From positions 1 to 64,000 of the forward strand of contig JAEEMG010000016.1 in the NCBI GenBank assembly GCA_016283095.1: DNA of 64,000 nucleotides. Reading direction: 5' to 3'. Position 1 is the stretch's first letter. Every line of letters starts with the position of its first letter. The notes beneath the pieces are model-generated. The model was not told the origin of the DNA and searched no databases. It saw only the letters and a program-made list of their open reading frames with translations. A program made the position numbers and the translations under genes. This stretch comes from Paludibacteraceae bacterium. GTDB taxonomy: Bacteria > Bacteroidota > Bacteroidia > Bacteroidales > Paludibacteraceae. This document shows positions 34,557 to 46,059 of the stretch, in pieces.

Positions 34557-35480
34557 ATGAAGAATTTGATATACAGAGATATGACATTCTTCGCTAACAG
34601 CGATGAAAACAAGAATGAGAGGGGAATAACTTCAACTGCCGCGACTCATTTGTCGGAACTGGCTACAGAAATTATCGCCGGTTGCAAGGCAAAACTGGAG
34701 TCGACCTCTTTTGTGAACGGATATGTCGATATCGTCGGCTCTGCTAACGATACAGGCAAGCAGGTGGAGATCGGATACGCCACTCATCAGCTTGCTGAAT
34801 TCAACACTATGGTGGCAAGAGTGGCAGAGATGCATTCCTTTTGCGCGTGGATGCGTGAGGCTGTGAAGACGAAAGAGAGGATGATGGAGGAGGTTTCTGA
34901 TGTCTCTCTTGAAGATTGGGCTGAGGCTAACGACATCGTTTTGCCGAAAATCCCGATTCGTGATGCTGAACTTACAGATCTTGATATCATAAAGCAATTG
35001 TCGGTGGCGGAGAGGTTTGAATACTATTCGTTGGAGGCAAAAGCTGCTGCGTATGGCAAATTCATACATCCGGATGAACCGTTTTCTGTGGCAAGACGTC
35101 GTTTGCAGGAGATAATGTCGAAGCCGATCACCACTCAGGGTGAGGGTAGCTCTCTGCTTATCTACCGTTACGAAAATTCCGTGGAAGAGGAAGATGTGGA
35201 GAAGGTTTATCTGCAGTTGCAGAGCGAACACCGTGATGCGGAGAAACGTCTGAATCAGATCAAGACGTCTATCAAAAATAGACTCAATATCGCCAAGGCT
35301 GAGCAGACAGAGTCGTATAAGAACAAACTTGATTCATATCAGTCAGAATCACAGAAAATCAATGCGGATTTCAGTTCATGGCAGCGACGTGAGATAGAGA
35401 AGATTTCATCTTTGAAGATCATTGTGCCAAACGATCTGCAAGCGACATTCGACTATCTGTCTGGTCTTGATGAGAAATAA
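34557..35480 (+). CDS. uncharacterised coiled-coil protein
   Basis: A 307-residue soluble protein that I do not recognise. It is largely helical, with a coiled coil in the last third (about residues 225-295, rich in Glu, Lys and Gln). There is no signal peptide, membrane segment or catalytic motif. I start it at ATG 34557 (KNLIYRDMTFF) because the upstream extension reads through non-conserved-looking leader sequence. Its position behind the SPFH gene suggests co-transcription, nothing more. Confidence 0.6.
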   Translation: MKNLIYRDMTFFANSDENKNERGITSTAATHLSELATEIIAGCKAKLESTSFVNGYVDIVGSANDTGKQVEIGYATHQLAEFNTMVARVAEMHSFCAWMREAVKTKERMMEEVSDVSLEDWAEANDIVLPKIPIRDAELTDLDIIKQLSVAERFEYYSLEAKAAAYGKFIHPDEPFSVARRRLQEIMSKPITTQGEGSSLLIYRYENSVEEEDVEKVYLQLQSEHRDAEKRLNQIKTSIKNRLNIAKAEQTESYKNKLDSYQSESQKINADFSSWQRREIEKISSLKIIVPNDLQATFDYLSGLDEK

Positions 35481-35775
35481 ATAAAAATCGGTGGGCGACG
35501 CGTGTGGACGCAAAGTAACCGCACCGTCGCTCTTTATGACGCTATTACTGACATTTTCAGTTCGGCTATGCAAGGCATAACCATTTAGCTTCATCGCACG
35601 AAGATGATTTGCATTTTGGTTACTATTGGCGGCATCTCACATAATAATCTGACAACTTTGTCTTGGAGAGATGCCGGTCTTTGCCCTTGCCTTTGTCTTT
35701 GTCTCAAGTCAGTAGTAGCGTCGACGAATTTTGATATGTCCTAAGTTAAGCGGACGGTAATAAAAATAAATATTT
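35481..35775. other. intergenic region with one inverted repeat
   Basis: 295 bases without a gene. CGGCATCTC (35630-35638) is inverted at 35668-35676 (GAGATGCCG), 29 bases apart. Its role is unclear. No tRNA-like fold was found. Confidence 0.5.
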
Positions 35776-36492
35776 ATGTACAAAAACCTTTTTATTGATT
35801 TCGACGACACTTTATATGACACAAGAGGTAATGCGGATATCTCTTTGCGAGAGATGTTTGATTTCTTCCATTTGAACGAATATTTCAAAGATCCAGAACA
35901 ATTTTTCCGTTCATATTGGAAGACTAATGTGGAATTGTGGGATCAATATGCGAAGGGAGAGATCGAACGTGATTATCTCGTTGTGGAACGATTCCGTCGA
36001 CCATTGTCGGAAGGTGTTGATTCAAAAGGGAATAGATTCAATCCATCACGTGAATATTGTTTGGAAATCAGTGATGTTTTCCTTGATTTCTGTGGCAATA
36101 AACCGGGAGTTGTGGACGGAGCTCATGAACTGATGGACTATTTGAAACAGAAGGGTTATAAAATCTTTATGTGCAGCAATGGTTTTCATGAGGTGCAGTT
36201 CCGTAAACTGAAATCATGTGGACTTTTTGATGCTTTCGATAAAATCATATTATCTGAAGACGCGGGGGCAAACAAACCGAGTCCTGTTTTTTTTAATTAT
36301 GCATTTAAGGCGACGGGAGCCAATCCGTCTGATACGTTGATGATCGGAGACAACTTTTCAACTGACATCTTAGGGGCGAAAGGTGTAGGGCTAGCCACTA
36401 TGTTTTTCAACCGTCATCCTGATAAATTCAAGACTCCTGAGCCAGTGGATTATGAGATACATTCTCTAAAAGAGGCGATTGAATTGTTATGA
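35776..36492 (+). CDS. yjjG: HAD hydrolase, YjjG-type nucleotidase
   Basis: YjjG enzymes dephosphorylate non-canonical pyrimidine nucleotides. The 238-residue protein has all HAD motifs: nucleophile in FIDFDDTLYDT, the motif II Ser in MCSNGF, the motif III Lys in GANKPSPVFF, and acidic motif IV in LMIGDNFSTDILGAKGVG. The helical cap insertion and the overall length fit the YjjG group. It stands alone. Confidence 0.88.
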   Translation: MYKNLFIDFDDTLYDTRGNADISLREMFDFFHLNEYFKDPEQFFRSYWKTNVELWDQYAKGEIERDYLVVERFRRPLSEGVDSKGNRFNPSREYCLEISDVFLDFCGNKPGVVDGAHELMDYLKQKGYKIFMCSNGFHEVQFRKLKSCGLFDAFDKIILSEDAGANKPSPVFFNYAFKATGANPSDTLMIGDNFSTDILGAKGVGLATMFFNRHPDKFKTPEPVDYEIHSLKEAIELL

Positions 36493-36548
36493 TTTGATGG
36501 CAAATACTTTTAATTTGATCAATAGAGAAGAAAAAATATTAGGATTTT

Positions 36549-36578
36549 TTTGTTTGATATGCTTTTTTGCTAAATTTG
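36549..36578 (+). promoter_or_regulatory. promoter upstream of the lipoprotein array
   Basis: TTTG at 36549-36552 and TAAATTTG at 36571-36578 with an 18-base spacer. It leaves a leader of about 100 bases before the first lipoprotein gene. Confidence 0.5.
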
Positions 36579-36640
36579 TCGATGTTTTAACACGAACATA
36601 TTAATGCGTAATAATGCGAATCGATAGGGTATATATGTGT

Positions 36641-36682
36641 GTTAAGACAAAAAGTTAGTTAGTTTATTAATAGGTTATTTTT
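36641..36682 (+). repeat. leader repeat L1 of the lipoprotein array
   Basis: GTTAAGACAA followed by GTTAGTTAGTTT and ATTAATAGG, directly before the first gene. Similar leaders lie at 37334-37378 and 38254-38290. Confidence 0.75.
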
Positions 36683-37201
36683 ATGAAAAAGAGTTATTTT
36701 AGGGTAGCTGCAATGGTGGCAGCATCAGTTTTGTCTGTTTCTTCGTTTGTCTCATGTGACGAAGAAGAGGAAAACAACAGTTTTAAGAGCGAAACTTTCT
36801 CAGTTGAATTACCAGTGCCTGTGCCTTATTTGATGATTGATGACTGTACTCATAGCATAGGCTGGGAGTGGGTAAACCAATCAGAAGCAGCTGCTGAAGC
36901 AAAATCATTTAAGTTTGTTCAAGATTCTGCAGATATTTTAGGACGTTCACGTAAAGAGGTTTGGACATTTTCTACTAAAGAGAGTGGGGAAGAGGTGTTA
37001 AAGTTTCGCTTATACAGACTAGATAAATCTATTCTTCCTTTCGTAGAAGATTCTATTGTACCACTATATGTTGATTCAGTTTATCACTATGACGATTCCG
37101 TTTCGGAAGAGTATTTTAAGGATCGATTGTTAGGAAAACATTTTAGTAATGATTCTGCATCTAGAGTTGTTAAAGACACAGTGATATATTTCAAAAGATA
37201 A
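36683..37201 (+). CDS. chagasin-like (I42) lipoprotein, copy 1
   Basis: A 172-residue lipoprotein: signal, FVSC lipid site, then DEEEE directly after Cys, an acidic tag that in this phylum sends lipoproteins to the cell surface. The mature part aligns with copy 2 at SFSVELP, GWEWVNQSEAAAEA, KEVWTFSTKESGEEVLKF and KDTVIYFKR. The loops that bind the protease in chagasins differ: the TGY loop is SIGWEW, and RRWE is replaced by YRLDKS followed by about 40 extra residues. It may be a diverged inhibitor or have a changed target. About 100 bases after it read as the tail of another copy. Confidence 0.7.
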   Translation: MKKSYFRVAAMVAASVLSVSSFVSCDEEEENNSFKSETFSVELPVPVPYLMIDDCTHSIGWEWVNQSEAAAEAKSFKFVQDSADILGRSRKEVWTFSTKESGEEVLKFRLYRLDKSILPFVEDSIVPLYVDSVYHYDDSVSEEYFKDRLLGKHFSNDSASRVVKDTVIYFKR

Positions 37202-37300
37202 TTTTTAGATCCTGCATTAGATAAGGATCTCAATGAATTAAGACGTCGTGCTAAAGAAGATCCGACTGCTGTCATCGCTGATACAGTGGTTAAATTCTGA
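37202..37300 (+). pseudogene. tail fragment of a further array copy
   Basis: Directly after the copy 1 stop the same frame stays open for 32 codons, ending ADTVVKF-stop. This resembles the terminal KDTVITFKK strand of the intact copies, preceded by a charged helix-like NELRRRAKEDPTAV. It has no start codon of its own. It is best read as a leftover 3' end from a deletion or unequal exchange. Confidence 0.5.
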
Positions 37301-37333
37301 TATGTAATGTCTTAGCATTGTATGTTTGTATAG

Positions 37334-37378
37334 GTGTTAAGACAAATGTTAGTTAGTTTTACATTAAAGTCAATTTTT
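37334..37378 (+). repeat. leader repeat L2 of the lipoprotein array
   Basis: GTGTTAAGACAAATGTTAGT and the following TAGTTTT match L1 and L3, directly before copy 2. Confidence 0.75.
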
Positions 37379-37753
37379 ATGAAAAAGAGTTTTTCTATGG
37401 CTGCTGCAATGATGGCAGCAGCGGTTCTGTCTATTTCTTCATTTGTCTCATGTGACGAGGAAGAAGAAAGCAAAAATGTGTTTGAAAGCAAGACATTCAC
37501 AGTTGAATTGCCTGCTCAGTTGGGTACTGGATATGAGTGGGTATGGACTAATAGTTCTAGTGCTGCGGCTGATTCAGTGTCGAAATCAGTAAATCATGCC
37601 AATCCAGATGACGAAAGAGTTGGAGGTCTTGGTGTTGAAAAATGGTCTTTCAAAACTAAAGAAAATGGAGAGGAAGTGTTGAAGTTTACTTATATGAGAC
37701 GATGGGAAGAGTCTACAGCTCTTAAAGACACAGTGATCACATTCAAGAAATAA
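37379..37753 (+). CDS. chagasin-like (I42) protease-inhibitor lipoprotein, copy 2
   Basis: A 124-residue lipoprotein: signal, SFVSC lipid site, acidic DEEEE tag, then a domain of about 90 residues. It carries all three chagasin loops: LGTGYEWVW (matching the NPTTGY-W loop), VGGLGVEKWSF (the glycine loop before W-F), and TYMRRWEES (the RPWE loop). Chagasins block papain-like cysteine peptidases by inserting these loops into the active site. An outer-face inhibitor could protect the cell from host, neighbour or self-secreted peptidases (inference). The best-preserved member of the array. It uses ATG 37379 after the leader repeat. Confidence 0.75.
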   Translation: MKKSFSMAAAMMAAAVLSISSFVSCDEEEESKNVFESKTFTVELPAQLGTGYEWVWTNSSSAAADSVSKSVNHANPDDERVGGLGVEKWSFKTKENGEEVLKFTYMRRWEESTALKDTVITFKK

Positions 37754-37768
37754 AAAAAGTAGTTTTTT

Positions 37769-38182
37769 ATGAAAAAATCATTCAAGTTTGCTGCAATGAT
37801 GGCAGCAGCGGTTCTGTCTGTCTCTTTTTTTATTTCTTGTGATGACGAGGAAAAGTTTGATAGCGAGACAATTACAGTTGAGCTTCCTCGAGATTCTCAT
37901 ATAATAGGTTTTGGGCCAAGTTATTCTTATTGTTGGGTTTGGACAAACCGTACAGAGGCGGCTGTGGATTCTATTAGTTTTTCGATAGAATCAAAGTCTG
38001 ATTCTATTCTTTATTATGGAGGAGATAAAGAAATCTGGACATTTAAGACAAAAGAAAAAGGTGTCAGAGAATTGAGATTTAATTATCTCAAATATACAAG
38101 TGGAATCACTTCTGATGGAATGGATACTTATGTCAATTATACTGTTCTTAAAGATACTTTGATTGATTTCAGATACGAATAG
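37769..38182 (+). CDS. chagasin-like (I42) lipoprotein, copy 3
   Basis: A 137-residue lipoprotein with nearly the same signal as copy 2 (MMAAAVLSVSFFISC) and acidic DDEEK after the Cys. It aligns with copy 2 at TITVELP, WVWTNRTEAAVDS, KEIWTFKTKEKGVRELRF and LKDTLIDF. The GTGYEW loop has become YSYCWVW and RRWE is replaced by KYTSGIT, so binding is likely lost or altered. It starts only 15 bases after copy 2 and lacks its own leader repeat, so the two form one transcript. It ends with TAG. Confidence 0.7.
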   Translation: MKKSFKFAAMMAAAVLSVSFFISCDDEEKFDSETITVELPRDSHIIGFGPSYSYCWVWTNRTEAAVDSISFSIESKSDSILYYGGDKEIWTFKTKEKGVRELRFNYLKYTSGITSDGMDTYVNYTVLKDTLIDFRYE

Positions 38183-38253
38183 TATGAAAGTGAGATAAAT
38201 TTAAGAATCCCATACATCTTCTTAAAAAATGTAGATTAACTTGTCTTTCTACG

Positions 38254-38290
38254 GATAAAGACAAATGTTAGTTAGTTTTTATTAATAGAA
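38254..38290 (+). repeat. leader repeat L3, without a following gene
   Basis: AAAGACAAATGTTAGTTAGT followed by TTTTATTAATAGAATAT matches L1 and L2 but is followed by no lipoprotein start. This is the remnant of a lost array unit. Confidence 0.65.
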
Positions 38291-38381
38291 TATCCAATTT
38301 AGATTAAATGCCGATGGTTGTGAGTTTGCCGACAGACAAATTCAGACCATAGGTTTATTATTTATGTTGGTAGTGTTATAT

Positions 38382-39197
38382 TTATAGCTTTTCGCAGAAT
38401 ACGTATGCGTCGCCAAACAATTCGTCTAAATTTGGCTTCTCTTCAAAGAAACCGAACAGAGATGATCCTGAACCTGACATAGATGCGTAGACAGCACCTA
38501 ATTCGTATAGCTTTTCTTTGATTGCGGCTACAGATGGGTGTAGCGCGAATATCGTTTTCTCAAAATCGTTTTCCAACTTGCCTTTCCACTCTTTCATCGG
38601 CAACGACACTATATCTCTGCAGTTGATTTTAGCCGGAGCTGGTGTGATACCACGGAATGCGTCTGCTGTGGATACATGCACATTTGGCTTGACCAAGACG
38701 AAATAGTAGCCGCTCAGATTCACGTCGATATCGGAAAGAATTTCTCCTTTGCCCTCTGCATACATAGGACGGTTGTAGATGAAAATAGGACAGTCCGCAC
38801 CGATGGTGATCGCTATTTCCGCCATCTTCTCGTCGCTCCATCCGAGATTGTAATGCTCATTCATCATACGTATCATAAACGATGCGTCCGCGCTGCCTCC
38901 ACCGATGCCGGCTCCAAACGGTATGCTTTTCTGCAAATGTACCTTTGCGTCGAACGTGTGTCCTGCGGCTTTCTCAACTGCACGGAAGGCTCTCACCACA
39001 AGGTTTTTCTCAACATCACCGTCGACTTCCAATCCGGTCTGCACAAATTTCAACCCCTTCTCATCGGAATCCAACAGCTCAAGCGCGTCGCAGACAGGAA
39101 TAGGATAGAACACCGTCTCCAGATTTGAATATCCGTCGGGACGACGACTTACAACATTGAGTCCTAAATTTATTTTAGCATTTGGAAATGTTATCAT
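38382..39197 (-). CDS. ispE: 4-diphosphocytidyl-2-C-methyl-D-erythritol kinase
   Basis: GHMP kinase of the MEP isoprenoid route; phosphorylates CDP-ME with ATP. The 271-residue protein has PNAKINLGLNVVSRRPDGY (catalytic Lys), the ATP loop IPFGAGIGGGSADASF, the catalytic Asp in TIGADCPIF and the C-terminal SMSGSGSSLFG loop. It is divergent from hsdR, with TAATTTTG on the minus strand in the 73-base gap as a possible -7 element. Confidence 0.95.
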   Translation of the reverse strand: MITFPNAKINLGLNVVSRRPDGYSNLETVFYPIPVCDALELLDSDEKGLKFVQTGLEVDGDVEKNLVVRAFRAVEKAAGHTFDAKVHLQKSIPFGAGIGGGSADASFMIRMMNEHYNLGWSDEKMAEIAITIGADCPIFIYNRPMYAEGKGEILSDIDVNLSGYYFVLVKPNVHVSTADAFRGITPAPAKINCRDIVSLPMKEWKGKLENDFEKTIFALHPSVAAIKEKLYELGAVYASMSGSGSSLFGFFEEKPNLDELFGDAYVFCEKL

Positions 39198-39270
39198 CTT
39201 TCACACTTTTTGTCAATTTTTTGCAAAATTACGCTTTATTTTCACATTTGTGGCTTACTTTTGTTAGTTT

Positions 39271-43457
<4,187 letters not shown>

Positions 43458-43468
43458 GTCATACAAAA

Positions 43469-43972
43469 ATGGAAGAAATGAATTCAAACGAGATTGAAAA
43501 ACTTACGAATTTGCCAGTGTCGGCAGATTTAGCTACTGATGTCCGTACTATCTTGCAAGAAGCACGAAAGATAGTTGCTCGCCAAACCAATACAGCTATG
43601 ACTGCTGCCTATTGGCTCATTGGTAAGCGAATAGTAGAAGAGGAACAGCATGGAGAGGATAGAGCAATATACGGAGATGCATTGTTGAAGAATCTCTCAA
43701 AAGAACTTACTGCTGAATTTGGTAACGGATTTTCGTATGCTAACCTTAGAAATATGAGGTTGTTCTACCGTACATATTCAGACTTTAAGATTTGCTACAC
43801 ACTGTGTATCAAATTACCATGGAGTCATAACCGTTTGATTATGAGGGTAAAGGATCCTAAAGCTCGTGAGTGGTATAATTTTGCAAGCAAGTATCTTCCC
43901 TATCTGCCAACAGAGGAGGAGTTGCGACGCGAATTGGAGAGTAGTGGACGTGACGAAATAGAAAACGAATAA
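43469..43972 (+). CDS. internally deleted DUF1016 (YhcG-like) protein
   Basis: Full DUF1016 proteins have an N-terminal helical domain, a PD-(D/E)XK nuclease domain and a conserved tail, at about 340-380 residues. This one is 167 residues. The N-terminal domain is intact (AYWLIGKRIVEEEQHGEDRA, SYANLRNMRLFYRTY, LPWSHNRLIMRVKDPKAREWY), then the chain jumps to the terminal YLPYLPTEEELRRELESS. The nuclease is missing without breaking the frame. It sits 11 bases after hsdM and 13 before hsdS, in the operon. It could be an inert leftover or a nuclease-free accessory factor. Confidence 0.8.
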   Translation: MEEMNSNEIEKLTNLPVSADLATDVRTILQEARKIVARQTNTAMTAAYWLIGKRIVEEEQHGEDRAIYGDALLKNLSKELTAEFGNGFSYANLRNMRLFYRTYSDFKICYTLCIKLPWSHNRLIMRVKDPKAREWYNFASKYLPYLPTEEELRRELESSGRDEIENE

Positions 43973-43985
43973 AACGGGCTGATTT

Positions 43986-45467
43986 ATGAACACAAAGAAA
44001 CTAAAGCAATTAGTGTTGGATTTAGCCATTCACGGCAAATTAGTTCCGCAGGATCCTAACGACGAACCTGCGAGCGAATTGTTGAAGAGAATTAAAGAGG
44101 AGAGAGCTAAGTCAGCCAAAGGCCAAAAGTGTAAATTCGTAGATGAAGAATATATTCCATTTATAGCTCCAAATGGTTGGATTTGGTGTACTATGGATGA
44201 GGTCGCATTCGTTACAAAATTGGCGGGTTTTGAATATTCTGATTATATTGCGAACAATCTTATAGAAAAGGATGGTATTCCGTTATTTAAGGGGAAAAAT
44301 ATCCAAGACGGTCATATTGTATATGAATTTGAGGCATTTATACCAGAACATGTTTCTGATGAATTGTATAGGAGTCAAATCACCAAAAAATGTTTGCTTA
44401 CTCCATATGTTGGAACAATCGGAAATATAGGCATTCATGATAGAGAAGGAAAGTTTCATTTAGGTTCAAATGTCGGAAAAATTGAGATTTATAATGGCGA
44501 TTCCATTTTCCTAAAAGAAGAGTATCTCTGGTATTTTTTAAGGAGTATTGTTGGATATTCAGAATTAACTAAAAATAAAAAGGCCACGGCTCAAGAAAGT
44601 ATTTCAATAGATGCAATTAGAGACGTTTTTATTCCTCTTCCCCCTTTATCCGAGCAACGCCGCATAGTGGCGGAGGTAGAGAAATGGTTTGGCATAATAG
44701 ATCAGTTGGAGAGCAACGAGGCGGATTTAAGGAAGAGCATAGAGCAGACGAAGAAGAAAGTGTTGGATTTAGCCATCCACGGCAAATTAGTTCCGCAGGA
44801 TCCTAACGACGAACCAGCCAGCGAGTTGTTGAAGAGAATCGTAGAGACGCGCGGACGTGCGTCTAACATCTCCAAAGGCAAAAAATCAGCCATTTCATCG
44901 GAAGAAATTGATGAAGTGCCTTTTGAAGTGCCAGAAGGTTGGGTGTGGTGTAAGGTTACAGATATTCTCTCAAAAATTACAGATGGCACTCATCATTCTC
45001 CAACAAATCTTTCGCAAGGTGAATATATGTATATTACAGCAAAAAATATAAAACCTCATGGGGTAGATTTGACGGATGTTACATATGTTGATAAAGCAAC
45101 ACATGATGAGATTTATGCAAGATGCAATCCTGAATTTGGAGATATTTTATATATAAAGGATGGAGCAACGACAGGTATTGCTTGTATCAATAATTTAAAA
45201 GAACCTTTTAGTTTATTGTCAAGTGTTGCATTGTTGAAGCCGAGTAAATTTGTTGATGCTGAATTTTTATTACGTTATTTACAATCCTCATTTTGTTATA
45301 GTAGCGTAAGAGAGACAATGAAAGGTGTTGGAATCACAAGAATTACGCTTAAACTAATAGGAGAATGGTTTATTCCCCTTCCTCCCTTATCCGAGCAACG
45401 TCGCATAGTGGCGAAGATAGAAGAAGTGTTTGGGGAGTTGGATAGGATGTTGGAGATGATAGGGTGA
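43986..45467 (+). CDS. hsdS: type I restriction enzyme, S (specificity) subunit
   Basis: Chooses the DNA target. The 493-residue chain has two target-recognition domains (about residues 50-220 and 310-470), each preceded by the same segment VLDLAIHGKLVPQDPNDEPA and followed by PLPPLSEQRRIVA plus a helix, the usual circular-like layout. The two segments are encoded by 81-bp DNA repeats (44013-44093, 44760-44840), good sites for domain exchange. Right after the second, a palindromic element encodes VETRGRASN, absent from the first. The recognition domains are more AT-rich than the conserved parts. Ends 10 bases from the convergent rloB gene. Confidence 0.94.
   Translation: MNTKKLKQLVLDLAIHGKLVPQDPNDEPASELLKRIKEERAKSAKGQKCKFVDEEYIPFIAPNGWIWCTMDEVAFVTKLAGFEYSDYIANNLIEKDGIPLFKGKNIQDGHIVYEFEAFIPEHVSDELYRSQITKKCLLTPYVGTIGNIGIHDREGKFHLGSNVGKIEIYNGDSIFLKEEYLWYFLRSIVGYSELTKNKKATAQESISIDAIRDVFIPLPPLSEQRRIVAEVEKWFGIIDQLESNEADLRKSIEQTKKKVLDLAIHGKLVPQDPNDEPASELLKRIVETRGRASNISKGKKSAISSEEIDEVPFEVPEGWVWCKVTDILSKITDGTHHSPTNLSQGEYMYITAKNIKPHGVDLTDVTYVDKATHDEIYARCNPEFGDILYIKDGATTGIACINNLKEPFSLLSSVALLKPSKFVDAEFLLRYLQSSFCYSSVRETMKGVGITRITLKLIGEWFIPLPPLSEQRRIVAKIEEVFGELDRMLEMIG
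44013..44093 (+). repeat. 81-bp direct repeat in hsdS, copy 1
   Basis: Encodes VLDLAIHGKLVPQDPNDEPA and the following SELLKRI. Nearly identical to 44760-44840, differing at a handful of third positions. Confidence 0.92.
44760..44840 (+). repeat. 81-bp direct repeat in hsdS, copy 2
   Basis: Second copy, in front of target-recognition domain 2. A shorter repeat after each domain (44646-44672 and 45387-45413) makes each recognition module a cassette bounded by homologous DNA. Confidence 0.92.
44841..44867 (+). repeat. palindromic element within the hsdS coding sequence
   Basis: GTAGAGACGCGCGGACGTGC followed by GTCT forms an 8-bp stem with a GGAC loop and encodes VETRGRASN. It matches the intergenic element at 57013-57034 at 21 of 22 bases. 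Confidence 0.8.
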
Positions 45468-45477
45468 GGAGGAAGAA

Positions 45478-46056
45478 TTATTTCTTAAGCAATTCAATGG
45501 CTTTGTAAATCCTTGAATAAGAGCCGTCAGTGGTTTCATATTGTATGGCTCTTTTGCAAGCCAAGTCGATTTTGTCATTGCTTATCATTTCTTTCACCCA
45601 TGTCGGGCTTGAAAGAAAAGTGTCATTCTTGCAGAAATTAGCAATGAATTTATTTAACTCTCTGATGACAGATGCTGACGTAGGATAATGCTTGTTTGTG
45701 TCCAGATAATGAATTAAAAACCAGTATTCGATGGAGGGCATACTGTCGCAGATGATTACGTCTTGTCTATTTTTATATTTGTTTCTGAATTTCTCCAGTT
45801 TTGTCTTAAAAGCATCATTCCAGGCACTGACATCAGCGTCGAACACGCAGATTGCAATGCCTTCTTCCTGAATGACTGTTTCGACTCTCTTTTCTATAGC
45901 TGTGATGTCTTCCGACCCAAAGAAACGAGGACGTATTTTCATCTTCCATCCCATCAATGTTTGGAGATGTTTGAAGTAATGTTGCTCCGTGATTCCGGCA
46001 CCTATGATAGTTGGTATTGCCTCTTTAGGTTGCCTAGAAGCTATTTTTCTTGCCAT
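45478..46056 (-). CDS. RloB-like protein (AbiLii family)
   Basis: A 192-residue protein matching RloB: IIGAGITEQHYF near the N-terminus, ICVFDADVSAW in the middle and SMPSIEYWFLIHYLDT. The conserved Glu of GxTE and the DxD suggest a Toprim-like metal site (inference from motif form). RloB partners an AAA ATPase; the pair corresponds to the AbiL phage-defence system, and rlo genes are known as neighbours of hsd loci in Campylobacter. Three bases after rloA on the same strand, so the two are co-transcribed. Convergent with hsdS. Confidence 0.85.
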   Translation of the reverse strand: MARKIASRQPKEAIPTIIGAGITEQHYFKHLQTLMGWKMKIRPRFFGSEDITAIEKRVETVIQEEGIAICVFDADVSAWNDAFKTKLEKFRNKYKNRQDVIICDSMPSIEYWFLIHYLDTNKHYPTSASVIRELNKFIANFCKNDTFLSSPTWVKEMISNDKIDLACKRAIQYETTDGSYSRIYKAIELLKK

Positions 46057-46059
46057 ATA

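Noticed and set aside
35481..35775. Degenerate tRNA or other structured RNA gene
   Set aside because: No T-arm-like GGTTCRANTCC string and no acceptor pairing were found; only one isolated inverted repeat.
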